From contig NC_073693.1 of NCBI RefSeq assembly GCF_029784155.1, positions 20,248,002-20,312,001 on the forward strand: a stretch of 64,000 nucleotides of DNA, given 5' to 3'. The position numbers were made by a program, and so were the translations under genes. The first letter of the stretch is position 1, and each line of letters opens with the position of its first letter. The DNA comes from Uranotaenia lowii (Eukaryota > Arthropoda > Insecta > Diptera > Culicidae). Positions 34,495-47,720 of the stretch are shown here, in pieces. The notes beneath the pieces are model-generated. The model was given only the letters and a program-made list of their open reading frames with translations. It had not been told where the DNA came from and did not search any database.

Positions 34495-35650
34495 TAATAT
34501 TTTAGGTTTAAAAAAATAGATTTTTAACCACATTTTAACGAGATTCCGATGTGGCATCAAAATTTATCAGTTTTGGAAATTTATTAACAAAAAAAAAATA
34601 AGTAGGTAGAACAGTTTTGGGCTGCTTTCAATCGATATTCATTCGGGAGGGTAATTGTGATCGAATAGTTTTTGAATTGTACAAAATTTCTTCCAATAAA
34701 CACACGAAAGTATTTTAACTTTTTATCTGTTGAAGTTTCAATTCGGATGATCATTTTTCCAAGCAGTATTCTCCTAATCCTTTTTTTGATGCTCGACGAG
34801 AAATATCTCATATCTCGTTCTAGAAAAAGACGAAAATTGCCATGCCAATTTTAATGTTAATAATATTGTTATTATTGAGAAGCCCGAAGAAGCCCGAATA
34901 TCAGGAATACCTAATATGAAAAACTCTGTATGAACATTTCAGGACCTGACTCGACATCAAGTTCAAAAAGTAAAATGAAAAATAGAAATCAAAAATCCAA
35001 ATAAAGTTCACGTACTTTTAAAAAATACTACAAACCCGTGACCCTCCTTAGATCACCTGTAACCGTGGTCCAAACAGTTGAACCCCCAAAAGCGAAACGG
35101 GGGCTTTGGTTGGAATTTGGGTCTGGGTGGTCTATTATACCAGCTTCATATCAACTTATTTTAGAACCGGTTCAAGAATTGATCCAAAACTGATGAGATT
35201 TGGACCCAATTTGACGTAGTAGAACTGTTTGACAGTAAATTGAATGGAATCTCAATTTGTTGGTTCAATTCTTGTATAAATTAGACTCAAGAATAGACCT
35301 CGGATAAAGGTGCTTTTAGAGCACCTGTATCCGTGGTCCAAACAATAGAAAGTCCAAACCCAATTTAACCGTACTCGCTTAATTTACTCAGTTACATTGC
35401 CTTTTATATGATGCAGCCGTCGCTTGATCTAAAACGACTCAGTTATCCCGAGTGACGACTACTCAGACGTCACGAAAATTGGCACTCAGCGAGTTAAAAC
35501 GAACACAAACACATACCGGATCTCAATGAAACTTGATGTTTCCTCGAAGAGATTCCTTTTTCTAACTTTAAGCGTACATTTTTCGAGAATATGATGACTC
35601 GCATCTTACAAATGCTAAAACCACCAGTCCACTAAAAAGTGTACTATGTA
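34495..35650. other. 3' flank of hemolymph gene 1
   Basis: Probable 3' UTR to about 34710, then intergenic. CACCTG-TA-CCGTGGTCCAAACA occurs twice (about 35055 and 35322) as a direct repeat. The right part (35480-35650) may be the body of the adjacent SINE. Confidence 0.4.
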
Positions 35651-35724
35651 TGCCGTGACCGGGATTCGATGTCATGCCCGCTGGCTTAGAAGAATTGGAA
35701 GCTATCCTCTAGACCACGGGCTGC
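35651..35724 (-). repeat. tRNA-derived head of a SINE (minus strand)
   Basis: On the minus strand the sequence begins GCAGCCCGTGGTCTAGAGGA (A-box-like TGGTCTAGAGGATAG) and has a B box ATCGAATCCCGG at 35659-35670 in plus coordinates. Length is about 73 bases, like a tRNA. The arms do not pair well, so a SINE or tRNA pseudogene is more likely than a working tRNA. The SINE body probably extends left to about 35480; its ends were not resolved. Confidence 0.5.
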
Positions 35725-38717
<2,993 letters not shown>

Positions 38718-38732
38718 ACATTTCCTACAAAA

Positions 38733-38926
38733 CGGGGCTTGAGATATAGCTCAGTTGGCAAGTCTGTTGTCTTCTGAGCCGATGTCCGCGAGTTCGAACC
38801 CAAGAGTAAACATCGAACACAGTTGTACCGGATAGTTTTTCAATAACGATCCGCCAACTGCAGCGTTGATAAAGTCGCGAATGCCATAAAGATGGTAAAA
38901 CGACTATAATCGAAACAAACAAACAA
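38733..38926 (+). mobile_element. tRNA-derived SINE with 15-bp target-site duplication
   Basis: Internal RNA polymerase III promoter: A box TAGCTCAGTTGG (about 38757) and B box GAGTTCGAACCC about 40 bases later. The body ends in an AAACAAACAAAC tail. ACATTTCCTACAAAA flanks both sides exactly (38718-38732 and 38927-38941), the mark of LINE-mediated insertion. The near-perfect duplication suggests a recent insertion. It is 194 bp, non-coding, and dependent on a LINE partner for mobility. Confidence 0.93.
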
Positions 38927-38941
38927 ACATTTCCTACAAAA

Positions 38942-39965
38942 TTTGATTCATGATTTTCGAAACTCATACGCATTTTTTTACATTTAATTAATATTTTCCG
39001 AATATGAAATAAAATTAGAGTTTTTTAAAATTTAGTTTTTTAAATCACATTCAAATTCTAAATTCATAAACTTTATTCTTATGCTCAAATTCAAACATAA
39101 CAAAGCTTCAAAATAGCGGTATAGATTCATCATTCGAAATTTAATTTTTTTTTATTTAGATTTGCAAGTCGGAATACATTATTGAAATAAGGAATAATCA
39201 TTGAAATCCAAAACATTCGAATTTGTATTATGAATTCATAATCAAGGGCTACAAAACTTATTTCAATTCTTGGCTCTTATTTCTAAAATCAGAAACCGTA
39301 TGTACATTTCAGAAAACGTATTGAAATTCCGAAACAGATTGGCTCATATTTCTAAAATCAGAAACCGTTTTTATGTTCATTTCAGAAAACGTATTGAAAT
39401 TTCGAAACAGAATGACAATTCAAATGTTTAATACAAGTTTAAAACTCAGATTCAGATTCAGCATGTAAATGAGTTCCACAATCGAAATCAAATGATCAAG
39501 ATGACTATTTCGGTAAGGATTTAAGTTGCAAGAGATTGCAGGATGATAATTCTGATTGTTACTTCGATTTTAGAATTTAACTAAAGTCAGTCCGTTTGCA
39601 CAATTCAACTGAAAATGACAAAGATTTAGTAAAATTATAGTTCATTTTGCAAAAAAAAAAATCTCGCACAAGAATTAATTGGTGATTAAGAAACATGTAT
39701 CTTCTCTTCAAGAAATTTCTGGGAATTCCATATGTTTTGGCGTATTATTCAACATTATTAATATTGCAGTATTTTCAAAAACTTAATTTCAAACGAAAAT
39801 ATTTAAATTAAATCGAGTTTGGATAAATCCGATTTGTATTTCGAAATTAAAGTCTTTTACTTTTAGCTTTGAAAATTGGATTTATTTTTAGAATTTTCTT
39901 TCTTAATTGAAGGTTTTCTTTAAAAAAAATAAACTTATTGTAAATTCAAATTATTTAAGCAAAAT
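38942..39965. other. Intergenic with a 69-bp tandem pair
   Basis: AT-rich DNA. 39272-39340 and 39341-39413 are two tandem copies of a 69-73 bp unit beginning GGCTC(T/A)TATTTCTAAAATC. No gene is seen. Confidence 0.55.
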
Positions 39966-40412
39966 TAAGCTGGCCAGATTCCCCTGTTTTACCCGGACGT
40001 TTCCGGATATTAAAAAAAAATAGGAAAAGGCTCAATCGCCCAAATTTTGTTTAAAAAAACAAATTTTCTCCGATTTTTTTCACATTTTATCGCAAAATAA
40101 AAAACAATTGAATAGCATCATTATAACTTTCAATTTGTAGCCTAAAAATGAAATTTTACAAGCTAGATTTATTAAAATGAACATAAACGATTTTTTGAGA
40201 GACTGAAATACGATTCAAAATTTGGTTGTGTTTTTCTGCGAAAAAAATTAGTCAAATTTTTTTCCTCGATTTTTGTCTAATTATTCCGAATTTTGACCGG
40301 ATTAAGGTTTGAAAATTTGAAAATTGAATGTCCGAATTTTGCCAGGTTCTAAATAAAATATCCCGGATTTGCCCGGCCCGGATACGTGCTGCAGAACTTC
40401 TGGCAATCTTAA
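39966..40412. mobile_element. CCGGGCAA-family MITE, copy 3
   Basis: Left end TTAAGCTGGCCAGATTCCCC and right end TTCTGGCAATCTTAA are inverted repeats, with TTAA at both borders. Subterminal ACCCGGACG, TTGCCCGG and CCCGGATA motifs match copies 1 and 2. The core is AT-rich and non-coding. Confidence 0.65.
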
Positions 40413-40888
40413 TCTAAGTTCAGCAGATTGTGATGCAAACTTAAGATTTCAACCATCGATTAAAGAAAGTTTCCTATTTTGGTGCTAAAGGATTCTTTAT
40501 ACAAATCCTAATCATCATTTGAAAGATTTTAGGATGCATTTTGCAACAGTTTCTATTTAACACGAAAAACTAGTTTCTATTTAAGTAGAAAAACGAACTT
40601 AAAATGAATATTTAAATAGTAATTCAAAATAATAAGTACGTATTTTAATTTTTTTTAATTCATGCAATTTTGAGCAAAAATGTCATAGGAAAAAAAGGTC
40701 ACCAAAGAATCAGTCAAGTTTGTCGGTTTAAGTACTTAGTTTTGGATCTTGGGTTTTGTAATTGCTAATTAAATTTTTGAGTAATTTTTGAGCAAATATT
40801 GTCTTACGTCATGAAATGAAAAACTATGTTAAATTTGAGAGAAATCTCAAAACATATTTGAGCGTGTTAAGAAAAAAGACTCTAAACG
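40413..40888. other. Left flank of the BEL/Pao insertion, no gene
   Basis: AT-rich intergenic DNA. The 5 bases CAATC at 40889-40893 are the left target-site duplication of the BEL/Pao element. Confidence 0.5.
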
Positions 40889-40893
40889 CAATC

Positions 40894-41806
40894 TGACGCG
40901 GCCCATAGTGGTCAGATGTCAAATCAAATTACTCATACACAGCAAGAGAGAGGAAATTGTTTAGAATAAGGAAAAATAAATAGGAAAAAGGGAAGAAAAG
41001 TTGTTGATGGAAAACCACCTGGTTATAAGTTGATTTCCGCGAATAGTTAGCACGAAATAATAGAAATTTAGTGGAGTTAGAGTAGAAGTGCTCGCGTTTA
41101 TTAAAACTATACCATACAACTTGGGTATGTACTAATAATAAGTTGTAAATGCTAAAAAATCAAGCCAAGTACTGAAAGTACTTCTGCACTTTAGGTTGTC
41201 GATCATTGCCACGCTGCTGAGCTGATAGATTCGAAGGAATTGTCGGCTGCCTGTTGGTCCAAAGCTTATCCAGTTACACAGGTCCTTCAGCAGCTGTAAG
41301 TAAACGCCGTTAGTTGTACACCTGAAAAAGAAAAGTAATTATTAAATTTATAGATTGCTAGACACCATCAACAGAAAAGGAACTAACCTCAAATACGATC
41401 AATCGATCGAACAATTATATTTAGATACAATCGTTGGAAAGGTTGTTTCAAATCGCTGCGCATAATTGGCATAGATTATAAATCAAATCTCGTATGTAAG
41501 TTAAATTGAAACTAAACTGGGAAACAAATTCTTATTTAACATTGAAATTATCAATTAGGTCGATTATTAGGCGGCAAAGAAAGTTTCGACTAAACCACAG
41601 AATTATAAATAATCCACGGTCAGAAACACGATAGCGAATCGAAGAAGAGAGGTTCTACTAAAAAATTTGTGAGTATTTGATCGAAAATAACAAGTTTATA
41701 CAAGTTTAGTTTACCTATTCTAATAAATTTACAGTTGAGCTGTCTATTATTGTACTGCTGCAAAAAGGTGGATTATCTCCAGGAAGATCCGAAAATCACC
41801 GCAATA
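40894..41806 (+). repeat. BEL/Pao 5' LTR
   Basis: 913 bp, starting TGACGCGGCCCATAG and ending CACCGCAATA. Borders were set by comparison with 47645-48557 and the CAATC duplication. It starts with the usual TG but ends in TA, not CA. It contains AATAAATAGG near 40976 and TATAAATAAT near 41605; which serve as poly(A) signal or TATA box is not shown by the sequence alone. Confidence 0.96.
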
Positions 41807-41849
41807 TTTCTCAAAAATTTTTATCGGATAAACGGATCGAACCTTCGAA

Positions 41850-44800
41850 ATGGCATCGTGTGGAAAACAGGATTTTACATCAACCCCCTGCGAGTCGTGT
41901 GGCCAAATATCCACACAAAATGAAGGAATGGTTGGATGCAACGGTTGTGCAGGGTGGTTCCACTACCGTTGCGTTGGAGTCACGGACGAGGTCAAAAAAC
42001 AGAAGAAGTGGTTCTGTCCGTCCGAAGCGTGCCAGCAGTTGTACGCCAAATATCAGAAGAAGCAAGAAGCCGGTCGCAAAGGTGCTACAAAGAAAACCGA
42101 TGGCTCAGATAAGTCGAGCACGACATCTGAACAACGGACAAATCTCCTCAGCGATAATAAGGATGAAACAATTGTTACTCGGGACGAAAACCAACAGATT
42201 AGAAAAGAGAAACTCGACGTGGAAAGAAGGCAAGCGTTCGAAAAACAAGATTTGGAAATTGAGTCGTTGGCAAAGCAGTATGGAATCGAAACAGAAATAC
42301 GTGAGAGGCAAATCAAATTGGAACAACAGATGTTTGAAAAGGCTTTAGAAGATAAGCGAATGCATTTACAAAAACTCAAAGCTATGCGCGAATCTTATCA
42401 ATCTAAAATGGACGCTCTGGATAAAGAATTAGCAGAATTCAGCTTGGAATCCCAAACTGCGCTGCCAAAGGGTTCTCGTGGTAAAACTTCGACTCCTTTA
42501 CGCCAACTTGATCAACAATGCTGGAAAGTACCTGGTGAGTCAATGAAGAGTAGAAACTACAATAAGAAAACTGCAGTATTAGATTCGGAAGCTGGCTCGA
42601 CTGATAGTTCCTCGGGTGGCTCTCTCTCTGATTTCACCGATAGTTCATCGTCATGTTCGTCAACTAGTTCAAAGGCTGTTTCACAAGGGAATCGAACTAG
42701 ACCTTCGAAAGCACAATTGACGGCACGCAATGGAATCAACCGAAGACTTCCGCCTTTCTCAGGAAAGCCGGAAGAATGGCCGCTTTTTGTGAGCAGCTAC
42801 ACATCCTCTACCGAGGCGTGCGGTTACAATAACATCGAAAACTTAGTTCGCCTTCAAGAAAGCCTAACAGGACCGGCCTTGGAAAATGTACGTGGACTCC
42901 TGTTGTATCCTAAATCTGTCCCCAAAGTCATAAAAAAATTACGCAAATTATACGGTCGTCCGGAAATCTTATTGCAACACTACATCGACAAAGTACGTAG
43001 ATTGGAATCTCCAAAAGCAGAAAAGTTAACCACTTATATTCCGTTCGGAAATGCAGTAGAACAGCTCTGCAGTCACTTGGAGGCATCTGGTCTATATGCG
43101 CACTTGATAAACCCCACTTTGATTCAAGATCTTGTAAACAAATTACCGGCAATTAACAAACGGGAATGGGTGCGGTATAAAAGGAGAAAATCCACCGTGA
43201 ATCTACGCACGTTTGCAAAATTCATTTCTAAAATTGTGTCTGAAATTTGCGAAACAAATGTGGACGTTGAATCTGTACTAGATTCTCAAAAACCAAGAAT
43301 CAAGGAAAGAGTAGTTTTCACTCACAGCGTTGAAGAACGACAAACACTCACAGCACAAAAACCATGTAAAGCATGTGGGCGTACGGATCATCGTCTACGC
43401 TTCTGCGATGAATTCAAGAAAATGTCTGAGGAGCAGCGTTTTGACCTAGCGGAGAAGTGGAAACTGTGCCATATTTGCCTGAATGAGCATGGGCGACTGC
43501 CCTGCAGATTCCACCGAATAAAATGTGATGTTGCTGGATGTCGAGATCGTCACCATACACTCCTCCACCCTTCAACCTGCCCAACTGTATCTCTAAACAC
43601 GCACTTCCCTGATTCCTCCAGTATTATGTTTCGCATGATACCTGTCAGTCTATACTTTGCTGATAAAATTGTGAGTACTCTTGCCTTTCTCGACGAAGGC
43701 GCATCAGTTACTTTGATCGAAAACTCATTGGCAGCAAAACTGAATCTAGTGGGTGAGTCGGATCCGTTAACCATCAAATGGACAGCAGACGTGTCGCGCA
43801 CCGAAAAGGACTCCATCAGAGCGGACGTCGAAATATCGTCAGGAACTGACGATCAACGATGGCAGTTAAGGAACGTTCGAACGGTTTCGCAGCTCCTCCT
43901 CCCAATGCAAGTGCTAGATACTAAAGAACTTAAACAACAATATCCTTTCCTCGCAGAAGTACCAGTTCAATCTTACAAAGCCGAGCGACCCGGACTTTTA
44001 ATCGGACTCAATAATTTGGAGACGATAGCGCCATTAGAAACGAAGGTGGGGAATATTGGTGAACCCATAGGCGTACGTTCGAAATTAGGTTGGTCAGTGT
44101 ATGGTCCAGTTAAGGAGTCACCGTTTACCACCTCGAGTGGATATGTTGGGATTCATGTACAACCTACCAACCAAGAAATCTACGACCTGTTAAAATTCCA
44201 ATACTCGGTGGAAGAAAACCTTAGTTCGGTTTCGCATGAATCAAAGGAGGAACAAAGAGCACGTCAAATCATGGAAGCAACCACCGTACGAATCGGTAAC
44301 CGGTTCGAAACAGGTTTAATTTGGAGTACAGATAATCCTTGGTTCCCTGATAGTTATGGAATGGCATTGAGGCGAATGGAAGAACTAGAACGAAGACTGG
44401 CAAATAAACCACAATTGTACTCAAATGTTTGCACACAAATTAAGCAATACTTGCAGAAGGGATACGCGCACGTAGCGACAGCGGAGGAACTTTCGGTAGC
44501 CAACGCCAGCAAAACGTGGTACTTACCATTAAACGTAGTTTTAAATCGAAATAAGCCCAATAAAGTCCGTCTGGTTTGGGATGCGGCGGCAACCGTTAAA
44601 GGAATTTCGCTAAATTCTCAATTGATGAAGGGTCCTGATATGACGGTGTCTCTGCCGTCTGTCATCAGTCGCTTTCGGGAACGACGTTTAGCCTTTGGTG
44701 CAGATATTCGGGAGATGTACCATCAAATCCGAATTAGGGCAGAGGACAGACAGGTACAACGGTTTCTTTTCCGGGAAGATTGTTCAAAGCCACCGACGAT

Positions 44801-47720
44801 CTATATCATGGATGTGGCCACGTTTGGGGCAACATGCTCCCCATGCTCTGCCCAGTATATCAAAAACCTGAATGCGCGTGAGTATGCAACGGAATATGCT
44901 GAAGCTGCTGCTGCGATAGTAGAAAACCACTACGTTGACGACTATTATGACAGCGTAGATACGCTGGACCAAGCGGTTGTATTAGCCACCCAAGTGCGAG
45001 ATATTCATGCCAGAGGAGGATTCGAAATTCGAAACTGGGTTTCGAATTCTGAAGAAATGCTTTTGAAATTGGGAGAACCCAGTGAGGAACAGGCTATCAA
45101 ATTCAACAAGTGTAAAGAAACCGATACTGAACGGGTGTTAGGGATCATTTGGAAACCCCACGATGACGTTTTCTGCTTTTCCACTGCGCATCGAGATGAA
45201 GTTCGACAGTATTTATATGGGAATTCACGACCGACAAAACGGATTGTCCTGAGTTGTGTTATGGGTTTCTTCGATCCGCTAGGGCTACTCTCTCCCTTCA
45301 CAATTCTAGGCAAGATGTTAATTCAGGACTTGTGGCGGACTGGATGTGAGTGGGATGAAGCCATAGATGACAATTCCTTTGCCAAATGGAAAAAATGGAC
45401 CGAAATAATGTCTCAAGTGGAAAGCCTTCGTATTGATCGATGTTACCTCGGAAATTTACATTCAAAAGAAATTGAATCGCTTGAAATGCATGTATTCACC
45501 GATGCCAGTGAGTATGCCTATGGGTGTGCCGTCTACTTCCGCGTAAAATGGGCCGATGGTGTGAAGGTTTCATTGGTGATGTCGAGCGCAAAAGTGGCCC
45601 CATTGAAACGAATATCGGTGCCGCGCTTGGAGCTCATGGCAGCAGTTCGCGGAGCAAAGTTAATGAAAACGGTTCAGCAAAATCATCGTCTGAAGGCTGG
45701 AAAATGTATCCTGTGGACGGACTCCCGAACCGTGCTCAGCTGGATTCGATCTGAAGCTCGTAACTATCAGCAGTTCGTGTCATTCCGTATCGCTGAAGTA
45801 CAAGACCTTACGAATATATCAGACTGGCGATGGGTTCCCAGTAAGCAAAACATCGCAGATGTCCTCACTAAATGGGGAATGGGATCTCCGTTAGACATGG
45901 ACGGTGCTTGGTATCGAGGACCCGCATTCTTGTATGAACCAGAAAGCTGTTGGCCAGAACAAATCAGCTCACCCAGGAACATCTCAGAAGAAATCAAACC
46001 ATGTTTTTTACTCCATCATGAGGGTGGTCAACGGCTTTCCCTCATTCCCGTGACTAATATGTCATCTTGGAATCGAATCTTACGAGTAACCGCTACAGTT
46101 GTCAGGTATGTTGCCAATTTGAGAAGGAAACTAAACGGAGAACCCTTGCTCTGTGCTAAGTTGAAAGAATCGCAAGTACTGAAACTACAAGTCAAATCTA
46201 AAAAAATAAAGTGTCCTCTTCAAAGTGAAGAACTTCAAAGAGCTGAATCTATCTTATGGTTGCAAGCTCAAAGTGATGGTTTTCCTGATGAAATATACAG
46301 ATTATCTAAATTTACGGAGAGTGGTCGCGACGAAGCGGAATGTCGTTTACCAACAAGCAGCAAACTATTTAAGCTGACACCTATCCTAGACGAAAAGGGA
46401 GTTCTGCGAGTCAGAGGCCGGATAGAAAAAGCTGAATACCTTCCATTTGACAAGCGTCACCCTATCATACTGCCCCGTGATCACATTTTAACTTTGCGAA
46501 TTATTCAGCATTATCACGAACTGTTCGGACACGCCAACCGCGAAACGGTGTTCAACGAAGTTCAACAAAAATTTTACATCATAGGATTGCGCGGCGTGAT
46601 TCGAATGGTCGCCAGAAACTGTGTTTGGTGCAAAGTTCACCGTTGTATTCCACGAGTTCCGATGATGGCACCGCTACCAATACAACGCATAACTCCTCAA
46701 CTAGGACCGTTTCAAGCCGTAGGTGTTGATTACTTAGGCCCGCTTGAAGTAACAGTGGGTAGGCGCAAGGAGAAAAGATGGGTTGCTGTTTTCACATGTT
46801 TATCTATAAGAGCGATACACCTAGAAGTAGTTTACACTTTATCTACACCATCGTGTCTTATGGCGATACGCAGATTCGTATGCAAACAAGGAGCACCAAC
46901 AGACATTTTCTCCGACAATGGCACGAACTTTACGGGAGCCTGGAATGAAATGCAGAAACAGATTCACTACGAATGCGCAGAAGCTATGACCACTCCTCGA
47001 ACGAAGTGGCATTTTAACCCTCCAGGAACCCCTCACATGGGTGGCATCTGGGAAAGGATGGTGCGCTCAGTGAAGGAGGCAATGAAAGCATTAGATGATG
47101 GAAGGAAACTAACAGATGAGATTCTCTGGACTACTCTATCCGAAGTCCAAGATATGATAAATTTAAGACCACTGACATACAAATCCCAGGAAGTCATGGA
47201 GGACGAATCGTTAACCCCAAACCATTTCCTGAGGACCGTTAAAGCGGAAGAATTTCAACCCAAGTCTGAGACGGAACTAGCTGATGCGTTAAGAAACATT
47301 TTTCAGAGATCACAGTTTTTAGCTGATAGAGCTTGGGAACGTTGGTTGACAGAATACCTACCATCAATTAATCGGCGTACGAAATGGTTCCAAGAACAAC
47401 GGAAAATTAAGAAAGACGATCTGGTATTTGTAGTGAATGGAAAGGACCGGAAACAGTGGATTCGAGGAATTGTCGACGAAGTCATCGAAGGACAGGATGG
47501 GAAAATTCGACAAGCTTTGATCAGAACTGCCAAAGGAGTAAACCGACGAAGTGTAGTTAACCTTGCGGTATTGGAACTAGGTGTTGAAGAACAGGGTAAA
47601 ACCGGAAAATCAAGAGATTTACCGGAGTTACGTGTGGGGGGTGTTGACGCGGCCCATAGTGGTCAGATGTCAAATCAAATTACTCATACACAGCAAGAGA
47701 GAGGAAATTGTTTAGAATAA
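41850..47720 (+). CDS. BEL/Pao polyprotein: PHD finger-Gag-protease-RT-RNase H-integrase, 1956 aa
   Basis: One uninterrupted frame. Residues 14-61 form a PHD-type zinc finger (C14, C17, C30, C33, H38, C41, C56, C61). A charged, probably coiled-coil region follows (about 110-200), then a Ser-rich linker (about 245-275) and a DUF1759 Gag domain (LPPFSGKPEEWPLF, about 300-450). A zinc knuckle is at 506-519 (CKACGRTDHRLRFC). The A17-type protease has D615 in LDEGAS. RT: D952 (GADIREMYHQI) and YVDD at 1028-1031. RNase H: D1218, E1261, D1291, D1337. Integrase: a His/Cys zinc-binding part (about 1536-1594), then D1627, D1689 and E1735, and a C-terminal DUF5641-like region. All key catalytic residues I looked for are present, so it may be active. 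The start is the first ATG, 44 bases after the 5' LTR, in good context (GAAATGG). The stop is 76 bases into the 3' LTR. Confidence 0.96.
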   Translation: MASCGKQDFTSTPCESCGQISTQNEGMVGCNGCAGWFHYRCVGVTDEVKKQKKWFCPSEACQQLYAKYQKKQEAGRKGATKKTDGSDKSSTTSEQRTNLLSDNKDETIVTRDENQQIRKEKLDVERRQAFEKQDLEIESLAKQYGIETEIRERQIKLEQQMFEKALEDKRMHLQKLKAMRESYQSKMDALDKELAEFSLESQTALPKGSRGKTSTPLRQLDQQCWKVPGESMKSRNYNKKTAVLDSEAGSTDSSSGGSLSDFTDSSSSCSSTSSKAVSQGNRTRPSKAQLTARNGINRRLPPFSGKPEEWPLFVSSYTSSTEACGYNNIENLVRLQESLTGPALENVRGLLLYPKSVPKVIKKLRKLYGRPEILLQHYIDKVRRLESPKAEKLTTYIPFGNAVEQLCSHLEASGLYAHLINPTLIQDLVNKLPAINKREWVRYKRRKSTVNLRTFAKFISKIVSEICETNVDVESVLDSQKPRIKERVVFTHSVEERQTLTAQKPCKACGRTDHRLRFCDEFKKMSEEQRFDLAEKWKLCHICLNEHGRLPCRFHRIKCDVAGCRDRHHTLLHPSTCPTVSLNTHFPDSSSIMFRMIPVSLYFADKIVSTLAFLDEGASVTLIENSLAAKLNLVGESDPLTIKWTADVSRTEKDSIRADVEISSGTDDQRWQLRNVRTVSQLLLPMQVLDTKELKQQYPFLAEVPVQSYKAERPGLLIGLNNLETIAPLETKVGNIGEPIGVRSKLGWSVYGPVKESPFTTSSGYVGIHVQPTNQEIYDLLKFQYSVEENLSSVSHESKEEQRARQIMEATTVRIGNRFETGLIWSTDNPWFPDSYGMALRRMEELERRLANKPQLYSNVCTQIKQYLQKGYAHVATAEELSVANASKTWYLPLNVVLNRNKPNKVRLVWDAAATVKGISLNSQLMKGPDMTVSLPSVISRFRERRLAFGADIREMYHQIRIRAEDRQVQRFLFREDCSKPPTIYIMDVATFGATCSPCSAQYIKNLNAREYATEYAEAAAAIVENHYVDDYYDSVDTLDQAVVLATQVRDIHARGGFEIRNWVSNSEEMLLKLGEPSEEQAIKFNKCKETDTERVLGIIWKPHDDVFCFSTAHRDEVRQYLYGNSRPTKRIVLSCVMGFFDPLGLLSPFTILGKMLIQDLWRTGCEWDEAIDDNSFAKWKKWTEIMSQVESLRIDRCYLGNLHSKEIESLEMHVFTDASEYAYGCAVYFRVKWADGVKVSLVMSSAKVAPLKRISVPRLELMAAVRGAKLMKTVQQNHRLKAGKCILWTDSRTVLSWIRSEARNYQQFVSFRIAEVQDLTNISDWRWVPSKQNIADVLTKWGMGSPLDMDGAWYRGPAFLYEPESCWPEQISSPRNISEEIKPCFLLHHEGGQRLSLIPVTNMSSWNRILRVTATVVRYVANLRRKLNGEPLLCAKLKESQVLKLQVKSKKIKCPLQSEELQRAESILWLQAQSDGFPDEIYRLSKFTESGRDEAECRLPTSSKLFKLTPILDEKGVLRVRGRIEKAEYLPFDKRHPIILPRDHILTLRIIQHYHELFGHANRETVFNEVQQKFYIIGLRGVIRMVARNCVWCKVHRCIPRVPMMAPLPIQRITPQLGPFQAVGVDYLGPLEVTVGRRKEKRWVAVFTCLSIRAIHLEVVYTLSTPSCLMAIRRFVCKQGAPTDIFSDNGTNFTGAWNEMQKQIHYECAEAMTTPRTKWHFNPPGTPHMGGIWERMVRSVKEAMKALDDGRKLTDEILWTTLSEVQDMINLRPLTYKSQEVMEDESLTPNHFLRTVKAEEFQPKSETELADALRNIFQRSQFLADRAWERWLTEYLPSINRRTKWFQEQRKIKKDDLVFVVNGKDRKQWIRGIVDEVIEGQDGKIRQALIRTAKGVNRRSVVNLAVLELGVEEQGKTGKSRDLPELRVGGVDAAHSGQMSNQITHTQQERGNCLE
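47632..47644 (+). promoter_or_regulatory. Putative polypurine tract of the BEL/Pao element
   Basis: A G-run (TGTGGGGGGTGT) lies directly before the 3' LTR, where second-strand priming is expected in LTR retrotransposons. It is short and lies inside the coding frame. Called from position and composition only. Confidence 0.45.

Noticed and set aside
38733..38810. Functional tRNA gene
   Set aside because: Has A and B boxes, but the arms do not form a clean cloverleaf. The AAAC tail and 15-bp flanking duplication show it is a SINE.
41860..42348. 162-codon Arg/Lys-rich frame overlapping the BEL polyprotein
   Set aside because: Out-of-frame shadow of the PHD/coiled-coil coding region.
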